DNA of 40,493 bases from Caryophanales bacterium (GTDB lineage: Bacteria > Bacillota_I > Bacilli_A > RFN20 > JAISJY01), in contig JAISJY010000080.1 of the NCBI GenBank assembly GCA_031261365.1, forward strand, positions 1-40,493, in the 5' to 3' direction. The notes below the pieces were generated by a model. The model had not been told where the DNA came from. It ran no database searches and saw nothing but the letters and a program-made list of their open reading frames with translations. Every line of letters begins with the position of its first letter. Position 1 is the first letter of the stretch. Position numbers and translations under genes: made by a program. Below, in pieces: positions 24,231 through 31,903 of this stretch.

Positions 24231-27200
24231 ATGGGAAAGTATCTAATTAAACATCAAGATATTCTTGATAAGCTGACATTAAAACAAAAAGCTAATTTTA
24301 CATCGGGGAAGAACTTTTGGGAGACATACAATATTAAAGAATTAGGTATTCCTTCTATCTTTTTATCTGATGGACCTCACGGGGTTAGAAGACAAGCTAC
24401 TAAGGCTGATAAAGCAGGTTTAAATGTTTCTTTACCTGCTACTTGTTTTCCAACTGCTTCGGCTTTGTCTAATACTTTTAATGTTGATTTATTAAAAGAA
24501 ATTGGGACGGCTTTAGGAGAAGAAGCTAAAATACAAAAAGTTGGAATATTATTAGGACCAGGCATGAATATTAAGAGAAATGCCAAATGTGGTCGGAACT
24601 TTGAATACTATTCAGAAGACCCTTATCTAGCTGGTAAACTAGCTTCTAATCTTATTTTAGGTATTCAAGATAACAATTTATCAGCCTGTGCTAAACATTT
24701 TGCTTTGAATAATCAAGAGTTAAATAGAATGTGTAATGATTCTGTTTGTGATGAAAGAACAATGCGGGAAATATATTTACAACCTTTTGAAATGTCTGTT
24801 AAAGAAGGAAAAGTAAAAGCGATTATGAGTTCTTATAATAAAATAAATGGGGAATATGCCAATGAGAATTATCATGTTTTAAGAGAGATATTAAGAGATG
24901 ATTGGGGCTTTGAAGGTGTGGTAGTTTCAGATTGGGGTGGAGATGATGATAGGATTAAAGCTTTATTAGCCAGCTCTGACCTTGAAATGCCTGGTACTAA
25001 AGGCGATTCTGTTATTGATGTTGTTAATAGTGTTAATAATGGTGAATTACCTTTAAAAGTTTTAGATGAATCTGTTGATAGAATATTAGACCTTGTTTTA
25101 GAAGAGAAAGAAAGTGAGAAGAAAGAGTTTGATGTAGAAGCTCATCATAATATTGCTAGAAAAGCTGCAGTTGAATCTATAGTCTTATTAAAAAACGATA
25201 GCATATTACCTTTAAAAGAGAACACTAAGGTCGCGATTATTGGAGACTTTGGCAAAAAACCTCGGTATCAAGGAGCAGGTTCAAGTCAAGTTAATCCGAC
25301 TAAATTAGATTTACCTCTAGAGGTTATAAAAGATTACTCACTTAATTTTGTTGGTTATGAGAGAGGTTATAAAAGATTTGGTGGAACAAGTAAAGGTTTA
25401 ATTAAGTCTGCTCTTGAATTAGCTAGAAAAGCTGAAGTTGTTTTACTTTATATTGGCTTAGATGAAAGAAGTGAAGCTGAAGGTCAAGATAGAGCAAATT
25501 TAAAATTACCAGAAAGTCATATTCAATTATTTAAAGAATTATTAAGTGTTAATAAAAATATTGTTGTTATTAATTCTAGTGGAAGTGTTGTTGAATTAAA
25601 AGAGTTTAAAAATGCTAAAGCTTTATTAAATAACTTCTTAGGAGGACAAGCAGGAGCTAGAGCTTTATTAGATGTTTTAGTGGGTAAAGAAAATCCAAGT
25701 GGTCGTTTATCAGAAACTTATCCTATTGATTATGAAGCTTGTTCTGTTAAAGATTACCCAAGTCCTTTAAAAGCTATTTATAAAGAAGGCTTATATGTTG
25801 GTTATAGATATTATGATACTAATAATATTTCTGTTCTTTATCCTTTTGGTTATGGTTTAAGTTATTCAACTTTTACTTATTCTAATTTAAAAGTAGATGA
25901 AGTTAGTGTTTCTTTAACATTAGAAAATACTTCAGAAGTTGATGGTTATGAAGTAGTTCAATTATATGTTGGTAAGAGTAAATCTAATGTTTATAGACCT
26001 AAAAAAGAGTTAAAGGGTTTTATTAAAGTCTTTATAAAGAGCCATCAAAAAGTTAGAGTTGTTATACCTTTTGATGATTATACTTTTAGATATTTTAATA
26101 CTGAAAGCAATACTTTTGAAGTTGAAAAAGGAGTTTATGAAGTTTATGTTGGCAGTAATATTCAAGACATTCATTTAACAGGTTCAATAGAAAGAGATGG
26201 AGTTGAAGTAATTAGTAAGAAAGATGTTTTACCAACTTATTATGCTGGTGATATTAAAGATGTTAGCAAAGAAGAATATGAAGTTTTATTAGGGCATCAA
26301 TATCAAGAAGGTAAAATAGATTTTGTTAAAAAGAATAGAATTGTGGTTGATAGGAATACTCCTATTGCTCATTTAAGATATGCTAAAGGTTGGACAGGTA
26401 GAGCTATAAATGGTTTATTAAGATTTGCTTTGGGACTTTTGAAGTTATTTAAGAAAAACAAATTAGTAGTGGAATTAAATATGGGTATTTATAATACACC
26501 TATTAGGTCTTTATCTAGAGCTAGTGGTGGTATGTTCCTTTATAAACAAATAGATGGTTTAGTAGAAATGTTTAACGGACACTTCTTTAAAGGATGTAAA
26601 ACATTTAGAAAAGCTAAGAAAGAGTTTAATAAGATTAGGAAACCTGAAATTAAATTAGAAAAAGAATTAATTAAGAAAACTGAGAAGGAAGAAAAACTTC
26701 AAAGATTAGCTCCTGAATTAGAGAAATGGAAATCTAGAGAAAAGGACAATGTTTTTAAAAAGTTCTTTAAGTGGTGGGTACGCTTCTTCATTATTCATAA
26801 GAATTGGTGGCAATTCTTAAAGTTTTGGTTAGTTTCTAATGCTGTTACTATTTTCCAAGTTTTAGCCAAGTTAGTTCTTGACCCTCTATTCGCGAGTACT
26901 AATTTAGCAACTACTTCTTTCCAATGGTTACAAATAGGGACAAGGGCTAATTCAGGAGGAACTCCTTTCTTTATCTTTGATTACCCAGCCCATAAGATAG
27001 GTGAATATTTAGGGGCAAATGGAACAGTTATTGCAGGTATTGGTGGTGGTTTAGCTTTGTTTTTATCTTATTATGTTGGAGTAGCTATTGCCCAAGTAAT
27101 AAACTTCTTTGTGCAAAGGAATGTTACTTTTAAATCAAAAGGAAATCCTTGGTATCAAGCTATGTGGTATGCTATAGCTTTTGTTGGTATTTTGTTCCTT

Positions 27201-27380
27201 TCTCAAATAGTTTTGGGAACTGTTGGAGCTCCTGCTTATGATTTGTTTACAAGATGGTTTGGTGGTGTTGGCAAGACAGTTTATGATATTATTATTTCAG
27301 GATTATTAATACCGACTATTAGTTTCTGGGTATTCTTCCCGATATTTAAGATTATCTTTCCAGAAGGTAAAAAAGAATAA
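24231..27380 (+). CDS. GH3 beta-glucosidase fused to a GtrA-like membrane domain
   Basis: This is a 1049-residue protein with GH3 domains in normal order and no signal peptide. The TIM barrel covers about 1-300 (KHFALNNQELNR, nucleophile Asp234 in VVSDWGGDDDR). The alpha/beta sandwich covers about 310-530 (acid/base Glu415 or Glu417 in SEAEGQDRANLKLP). The fibronectin III-like domain covers about 540-660. A charged helical linker (about 780-840) leads to four hydrophobic segments (845-1049). Their INFFVQRNVTFKSKG stretch matches the GtrA family, whose members move lipid-linked sugars. The catalytic part should be cytoplasmic and held at the membrane. It starts 1 nt after the previous stop with GGAG inside that gene. 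A uniform open frame without a stop supports a true fusion. Confidence 0.85.
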   Translation: MGKYLIKHQDILDKLTLKQKANFTSGKNFWETYNIKELGIPSIFLSDGPHGVRRQATKADKAGLNVSLPATCFPTASALSNTFNVDLLKEIGTALGEEAKIQKVGILLGPGMNIKRNAKCGRNFEYYSEDPYLAGKLASNLILGIQDNNLSACAKHFALNNQELNRMCNDSVCDERTMREIYLQPFEMSVKEGKVKAIMSSYNKINGEYANENYHVLREILRDDWGFEGVVVSDWGGDDDRIKALLASSDLEMPGTKGDSVIDVVNSVNNGELPLKVLDESVDRILDLVLEEKESEKKEFDVEAHHNIARKAAVESIVLLKNDSILPLKENTKVAIIGDFGKKPRYQGAGSSQVNPTKLDLPLEVIKDYSLNFVGYERGYKRFGGTSKGLIKSALELARKAEVVLLYIGLDERSEAEGQDRANLKLPESHIQLFKELLSVNKNIVVINSSGSVVELKEFKNAKALLNNFLGGQAGARALLDVLVGKENPSGRLSETYPIDYEACSVKDYPSPLKAIYKEGLYVGYRYYDTNNISVLYPFGYGLSYSTFTYSNLKVDEVSVSLTLENTSEVDGYEVVQLYVGKSKSNVYRPKKELKGFIKVFIKSHQKVRVVIPFDDYTFRYFNTESNTFEVEKGVYEVYVGSNIQDIHLTGSIERDGVEVISKKDVLPTYYAGDIKDVSKEEYEVLLGHQYQEGKIDFVKKNRIVVDRNTPIAHLRYAKGWTGRAINGLLRFALGLLKLFKKNKLVVELNMGIYNTPIRSLSRASGGMFLYKQIDGLVEMFNGHFFKGCKTFRKAKKEFNKIRKPEIKLEKELIKKTEKEEKLQRLAPELEKWKSREKDNVFKKFFKWWVRFFIIHKNWWQFLKFWLVSNAVTIFQVLAKLVLDPLFASTNLATTSFQWLQIGTRANSGGTPFFIFDYPAHKIGEYLGANGTVIAGIGGGLALFLSYYVGVAIAQVINFFVQRNVTFKSKGNPWYQAMWYAIAFVGILFLSQIVLGTVGAPAYDLFTRWFGGVGKTVYDIIISGLLIPTISFWVFFPIFKIIFPEGKKE

Positions 27381-27413
27381 AGACCTCCTTTCTTTAAATA
27401 AGTGTTGACTTAG

Positions 27414-27444
27414 AAAACTCCTTTATTAATTATTGGAGTTTTTT
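27414..27444 (+). terminator. terminator of the GH3 locus
   Basis: AAAACTCC (27414-27421) pairs with GGAGTTTT (27435-27442), and T residues run on to 27444. It stands 33 nt after the last GH3 stop and is a plausible rho-independent terminator. Confidence 0.7.
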
Positions 27445-27457
27445 AAATAGAGAAATT

Positions 27458-27476
27458 ATTGCGACAGTGTTGCAAT
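27458..27476 (+). promoter_or_regulatory. palindromic operator-like element, copy 1
   Basis: ATTGCGACAGTGTTGCAAT is a 19-bp near-perfect palindrome: TTGC-n-ACA-n-TGT-n-GCAA with A/T at the ends. A second copy lies at 28592-28608, and both are followed by a shared run (ATA, A or T, TCTTTT, purine, TAGTA). Size and symmetry suit a TetR-type repressor dimer, but no such regulator is in the window. A TATAGT at 27484-27489 lies 19 nt from TTGCGA, so the element may contain a promoter. Confidence 0.55.
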
Positions 27477-27538
27477 ATTCTTTTATAGTAGAAAAAGTTT
27501 AGTTAATTGGGAATAGAAAACCAACAATTTATCTGTTT

Positions 27539-28510
27539 TTAATAAAAAGTAACACCTAATTGCCTGTTTAATTCTTCTAATATTTCCATAACAGAAAGGG
27601 TTGTATCATAATTAACAACAGGGCTTTCTAATGTTTTATTTCTAACTAGATTTTCAAAATGTTCTATTTCATAAATGAAGCCATCTACTTTTTTAAACTT
27701 CTTTATTACTTTTTGATTAAAAGTTTTAACTATTACTTTTTTAGCATCAAAAAATCTTGGTATTTTAATATAACCATTTTCATAATTAATAATAAAGGCT
27801 TCTTTTATTTCTAAAAGTTTAAAAGAAGATCTTAAATGCCCTATTACATTGTCATCATAAATGAAAGAAAAATTACACCATCTATCTACTCCATTTATGA
27901 CTTTTCCATTAGTTGTAATTTTGTTTGGAAGTCCATTAATCATTAGAGAATAATGAACTAAATAAACACCTAAATCTAAAATACTACCACCACATAATTC
28001 TTTTTTATAAATACGAGAATTAGGACCATGTCCAATACCAGCACAGAAATTACCTTTAAAAGATATTAATTTTCCTAAATTATGCTTTTTAATTACTTCT
28101 GTTACATATTGAGTGGCAGGTAAAAACTTTGTCCACATTGCTTCCATAATAAGTGTGTTATTATTTTTAGCAGTTTCTATCATTTCTTGAGCTGTTTTAT
28201 AATCGTATGAAAAAGTCTTTTCACATAAAATTGGTATTTTCTTTTCTAAAAACATTTTGACATTAATATGATGCATATTAATATTTGTACAAACATAAAC
28301 AGCATCTACTAAAGAAGGAGATTCTGCTAATTCTTTATAAGTTAAAGCATATTTTATATTGTATTTTTTTTGATATTTAATGGCTCTTTCTTTAGAAGAA
28401 GAAACACAAGCAATAACAATTGAGTTTTTAGATAATTTATTAATTACTTTAACAAATCTTTTTGATATTCTTCCTAATCCACAGACTGCCCATTTGAATT
28501 GATTTTCCAT
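27539..28510 (-). CDS. Gfo/Idh/MocA-family oxidoreductase
   Basis: This is a 323-residue NAD(P)-dependent sugar or diol dehydrogenase-like protein. The N-terminal Rossmann motif is AVCGLGRISKRF. VYVCTNINMHH follows the second half of the nucleotide-binding domain. The usual E-K-P appears as LCEKTFS, with the catalytic-region Lys present and Pro replaced by Thr. MEAMWTKFLP and GGSILDLGVYLVHYSL agree with the dihydrodiol dehydrogenase-like branch. I chose the ATG at 28510 with AGGTG just upstream; a GTG at 28519 would add three residues but lies within that SD. It is transcribed against both neighbours and stands alone between two copies of a palindromic element. The substrate is unknown. Confidence 0.88.
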   Translation of the reverse strand: MENQFKWAVCGLGRISKRFVKVINKLSKNSIVIACVSSSKERAIKYQKKYNIKYALTYKELAESPSLVDAVYVCTNINMHHINVKMFLEKKIPILCEKTFSYDYKTAQEMIETAKNNNTLIMEAMWTKFLPATQYVTEVIKKHNLGKLISFKGNFCAGIGHGPNSRIYKKELCGGSILDLGVYLVHYSLMINGLPNKITTNGKVINGVDRWCNFSFIYDDNVIGHLRSSFKLLEIKEAFIINYENGYIKIPRFFDAKKVIVKTFNQKVIKKFKKVDGFIYEIEHFENLVRNKTLESPVVNYDTTLSVMEILEELNRQLGVTFY

Positions 28511-28591
28511 ATTATTCACCTTTTTTCTAATTTTAATCTGTATTTATTTTAACATTTTAAGAGAAAAATAGAAAAGACAATTTGATAATTC

Positions 28592-28608
28592 TTGTGACAG
28601 TGTTGCAA
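28592..28608 (+). promoter_or_regulatory. palindromic operator-like element, copy 2
   Basis: TTGTGACAGTGTTGCAA repeats the element at 27459-27475 with one change (T for C), which weakens the palindrome in the outer arm. The match continues downstream, where 27 of the first 32 or so bases agree by eye. It lies upstream of the oxidoreductase start (minus strand) and of pyk (plus strand), so it could regulate either. Confidence 0.55.
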
Positions 28609-28647
28609 TAATCTTTTGTAGTAAAAAAAACTAAAACTCAGAATATA

Positions 28648-28722
28648 ATGATATTGCCTTTAAAACAAATGTTTATGACTATAATTATTTTAGGTTTATG
28701 GCTTATCATTTTCTTTAAATAG
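28648..28722 (+). CDS. possible 24-residue hydrophobic small protein
   Basis: ATG at 28648 opens a 24-codon frame ending in TAG (28720-28722). The product is MILPLKQMF followed by a hydrophobic stretch TIIILGLWLIIFF, which is the length of one short membrane helix. It lies between the palindromic element and the pyk promoter. No SD precedes it, and its ATG overlaps a TATAAT (28644-28649), so translation is doubtful. I list it only as a candidate. Confidence 0.2.
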   Translation: MILPLKQMFMTIIILGLWLIIFFK

Positions 28723-28730
28723 AGTATAAT
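28703..28730 (+). promoter_or_regulatory. promoter of pyk
   Basis: TTATCA (28703-28708), 16 nt and TATAAT (28725-28730). The predicted start near 28737 gives a leader of about 17 nt carrying GGAGG (28744-28748) before the pyk ATG at 28754. Confidence 0.5.
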
Positions 28731-28753
28731 TATTATGATAGATGGAGGCTTTT

Positions 28754-30163
28754 ATGAGAAAAACCAAAATAGTATGTACTTTAGGACCTGCTACAGACGG
28801 CATAGACATTTTAAAAAGTTTAATTGATGCTGGGATGTCAGTGGCAAGGTTTAATATGGCACACGGAGATTATGCAGAACATCAAAAAAGAATAGATGAT
28901 GTTAAAAAGGTTAGAGAAATATTAGGTGTTCCTGTCGGTATAATGGTTGATATAAAAGGTCCTGAAGTTAGAACAGGCAAAGTAGAAACACCTATTCCTG
29001 TTAATGAAGGAGATAACTTTATTTTTACAAGTGATGTTATAGAGGCAAAAGGTAATAGATGTTCAATTACTTATCCTAAAATACACGAAGATGTTAAAGC
29101 AGGTGGTTTAATTTTATTAAATGATGGCTTATTAGCTATGAGAATAGAAAAGGTTGAAGGACATGATATTTACTGTAAGGTTTTAGGTAAGGGTTTTATT
29201 GGAGACCATAAGAATATGCATTTTCCTGATGCTCATTTGAATATTCCTTTTATTAGAGAAAAAGATATAAATGATATGGATTTTGCTCTTAAAAATCAAG
29301 TTGAATATATTGCTGCAAGTTTTGTTAGTAGAGCAAGTGAAGTTAGAGAAGTTAGACAATATTTAGATAGTCACGGGGGTGATGAAATAGATATTATTGC
29401 TAAAATAGAAAATAGAGAAGGGGTTGATAATATTGAATCTATTTTAGAAGAGAGTGAAGGTATAATGGTGGCTAGAGGTGATTTAGGAGTTGAAATACCA
29501 ATAGAAGAAATACCTAACATTCAAAAGAAATTATTAAAGAAATGTTATTTATGTGGTAAAAGAGCTATAACCGCGACTGAAATGTTAGAGAGTATGACTA
29601 ATAATGCTCGTCCTACTAGAGCTGAAGTAAGTGATGTTGCTAATGCTGTTTATGATGGAACATCGGCTGTTATGTTATCTGGTGAAACAAGCATTGGTAA
29701 ACACCCTATAGATGTTGTTAAAACTATGGCAAAGATTTGTGTTCAAGCTGAAAATAATATTGATTATGTTAAACAATTTAGAAACTTAAATGTGAATATT
29801 GCTAATATTTCTGATGCTGTTTCTCATTCTTCTGTTTCAGCAGCCCACGATTTAAATGCTAAAGTAATTGTTGTTTGTTCTTCTTCAGGGAGAACGGCTA
29901 GACTTGTTTCAAGGTTTAGACCAGTGACCCCTATTTTATGTTTAACACCTTCTAAAGTTAGATATGAACAATTAGCTTTATCTTGGGGAGTAACTCCTGT
30001 TTTAGTTAAAACTTATCAGTCAATAGAAGAGATAGCGAGTAAGGCAAAAGAAAGAGCAGTTAAAGAAAAGTTTGCAAGAACAGGTGATGTTTTAGTTATC
30101 ACAGCAGGGACATCTTCAGCTAGTGATGGGACAAACTTAATGCGTATAGAGTCTATTAAATAG
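28754..30163 (+). CDS. pyk: pyruvate kinase
   Basis: Pyk converts phosphoenolpyruvate and ADP to pyruvate and ATP, the last step of glycolysis. The 469 residues start RKTKIVCTLGPAT. MVDIKGPEVRTGK, the active-site helix FVSRASEVREVR, AKIENREGVDN, MVARGDLGVEIP and TATEMLESMTNNARPTRAEVSDVANAVYDGTSAVMLSGET are all visible and diagnostic (cited here as the family blocks in order). The C-terminal domain is of normal length; the extra PEP-utilising domain found in Bacillus enzymes is absent. GGAGG lies 5 nt before the chosen ATG. An in-frame ATG at 28742 overlaps the SD (ATGGAGGCTTTTATG). The stop overlaps the GTG start of miaB. Confidence 0.98.
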   Translation: MRKTKIVCTLGPATDGIDILKSLIDAGMSVARFNMAHGDYAEHQKRIDDVKKVREILGVPVGIMVDIKGPEVRTGKVETPIPVNEGDNFIFTSDVIEAKGNRCSITYPKIHEDVKAGGLILLNDGLLAMRIEKVEGHDIYCKVLGKGFIGDHKNMHFPDAHLNIPFIREKDINDMDFALKNQVEYIAASFVSRASEVREVRQYLDSHGGDEIDIIAKIENREGVDNIESILEESEGIMVARGDLGVEIPIEEIPNIQKKLLKKCYLCGKRAITATEMLESMTNNARPTRAEVSDVANAVYDGTSAVMLSGETSIGKHPIDVVKTMAKICVQAENNIDYVKQFRNLNVNIANISDAVSHSSVSAAHDLNAKVIVVCSSSGRTARLVSRFRPVTPILCLTPSKVRYEQLALSWGVTPVLVKTYQSIEEIASKAKERAVKEKFARTGDVLVITAGTSSASDGTNLMRIESIK

Positions 30164-31599
30164 TGAAAAAAGATATTATTTCAGCACCTGATTTAAAAGA
30201 AGCTCGGAAAAGGTCAAAAGAAAATATAGATATTATTTATTCTGATTTAGTTATTGAAAATCAATTATTTAATTATGCTAGAAATAAAAAGTATCTTTTA
30301 AAGACCTTCGGTTGTCAAGCCAATGTTCGTGATGGGGAAACAATTGCAGGTATCTTAGAGAATATAGGTTATGTTTTAACTAATGAACCTCAAGAGGCTG
30401 ATTTAATTATTTTAAATACTTGTGCAGTTAGAGAAAATGCTGAAGATAGAGTTTTTGGAGAAATAGGACATCTTAAAGGTTTAAAGTTAAAAAAGAAAGA
30501 AGCCATTTATGCTATCTGTGGTTGTATGGTTCAACAAGAAAGTATTACTAGTAAAATATTATCAACATACCCCCATATAGATTTAATTTTTGGAACTCAT
30601 AATATTCATAGAATACCTCAATTATTATTTGAAGTTATTAATGAAAGAAGAATAGTGGTAGAAGTTTTATCTAATCAAGGAAATATTATTGAAAATCTAC
30701 CAAGTAAGAGGAGTGATAAATTAAAAGCTTTTGTTAATATTATGTATGGTTGTGATAAGTTTTGTACTTACTGCATTGTCCCTTATACTAGAGGCAAACA
30801 AAGAAGCAGGTTACCTCAAGATATTATTTCTGAAGTAGAACAATTAAAAAAAGATGGTTATATTGAAGTTACTTTATTAGGGCAAAATGTTAATGCTTAT
30901 GGTAAAGATTTAAACCTTGAAATTGATTTTGCTAAGTTGTTACATTTAGTTAGTGAAACTCATATTCCTCGTATTAGATTTGTAACTTCACATCCTTGGG
31001 ATTTTAGTCAAGAAATGATAAATGCTATTAAAACATTAGATAATGTTATGCCTTTTGTTCATTTACCTATTCAGTCAGGTGATGATGATATTTTAAGAAA
31101 GATGGGCAGAAGATATACAGTTGAGGAGTATTTAACAACTTATAATAAATTAAGACAAATAGATAAGATATCAATTACAACTGATATTATTGTCGGATTT
31201 CCAAATGAGAGTCTTGAAGCTTTTAATAATACTTTAAAAATTGTTGATGAGTGTGCTTTTGATGGAGCTTTTACTTTTATTTATTCTAAAAGGGAAGGAA
31301 CACCAGCCGCTCTTTTAAAAGATGATATTAGTGAAGAAGAAAAACACCGTCGCTTATCATTATTAATAGAAAAAGTTAATTATTATGCTTTATTAAGAAA
31401 TAAAACTTATTTAGGAGAAATAGTAGAAGTTTTAGTGGAAGGTAAATCTAAAAGAAATGAAGATATTTTATCTGGTTATTCAAAACAAAATAAATTGGTT
31501 AATTTTAAAGGTAATATTAATAATATTGGTAAGTTAGTTAAAGTAAAAATAAACAAGGCTAAATCTTTTACTTTGCAAGGAGAAGAAATAGATGAATGA
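30163..31599 (+). CDS. miaB: tRNA-2-methylthio-N6-dimethylallyladenosine synthase
   Basis: MiaB is a radical-SAM enzyme that adds the 2-methylthio group to i6A37 of tRNAs. The 478 residues carry the N-terminal UPF0004 cluster ligands Cys51 (TFGCQAN), Cys87 (NTCAVRE) and Cys121 (CGCMVQQ). The radical-SAM cluster is Cys197-x3-Cys201-x2-Cys204 in GCDKFCTYCIVPYTRGKQRS. HLPIQSGDD and TDIIVGFPNES fit the family, and a C-terminal TRAM-like segment ends the protein. The start is a GTG that overlaps the pyk TAG by one base, with no good SD, so it is probably translated by coupling. Its stop overlaps ymcA by 8 nt. miaB followed by ymcA is the Bacillus order. Confidence 0.96.
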   Translation: MKKDIISAPDLKEARKRSKENIDIIYSDLVIENQLFNYARNKKYLLKTFGCQANVRDGETIAGILENIGYVLTNEPQEADLIILNTCAVRENAEDRVFGEIGHLKGLKLKKKEAIYAICGCMVQQESITSKILSTYPHIDLIFGTHNIHRIPQLLFEVINERRIVVEVLSNQGNIIENLPSKRSDKLKAFVNIMYGCDKFCTYCIVPYTRGKQRSRLPQDIISEVEQLKKDGYIEVTLLGQNVNAYGKDLNLEIDFAKLLHLVSETHIPRIRFVTSHPWDFSQEMINAIKTLDNVMPFVHLPIQSGDDDILRKMGRRYTVEEYLTTYNKLRQIDKISITTDIIVGFPNESLEAFNNTLKIVDECAFDGAFTFIYSKREGTPAALLKDDISEEEKHRRLSLLIEKVNYYALLRNKTYLGEIVEVLVEGKSKRNEDILSGYSKQNKLVNFKGNINNIGKLVKVKINKAKSFTLQGEEIDE

Positions 31600-31903
31600 A
31601 TTAGAGACAGCTAAAGAATTAAAGCAATTAATAATTCAAGAACCCCTTTATTTAGAGTATCAAAGAGTTTATAATTTATTAGCAGAGAGTATTAAAGAAA
31701 AAGAAAATAGAATAATCTTTTTACAGAAGAAAATGACTTCTAATCTTTTAAAAGATACTTATGATAAATATAAAAAAGAGTTTGATGAATTAAGTGAGGA
31801 ATTAGAAAAAGACCCTGCTTTTACTTATTATGCCGAATTAAAAAATCAATTAAATGAAATGTTACAAAAAGTGTTAAAAATTATTAAGGAGGGGTTATGT
31901 TAA
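31592..31903 (+). CDS. ymcA: YmcA/YlbF-family protein (RNase Y specificity factor)
   Basis: This is a 103-residue, highly charged helical protein (ETAKELKQLIIQEPLYLEYQ, then long coiled helices) with the length and pattern of the YlbF/YmcA family. In B. subtilis YmcA, YlbF and YaaT form a complex that binds RNase Y and directs maturation of polycistronic mRNAs. Identification as YmcA rather than YlbF rests on position immediately after miaB, as in Bacillus. A Cys is the last residue (EGLC); cysteines in this family hold Fe-S clusters, though one residue alone proves nothing. The ATG lies 8 nt inside miaB with AAGGAGA upstream, and fhs starts 7 nt before its stop. Confidence 0.85.
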   Translation: MNELETAKELKQLIIQEPLYLEYQRVYNLLAESIKEKENRIIFLQKKMTSNLLKDTYDKYKKEFDELSEELEKDPAFTYYAELKNQLNEMLQKVLKIIKEGLC

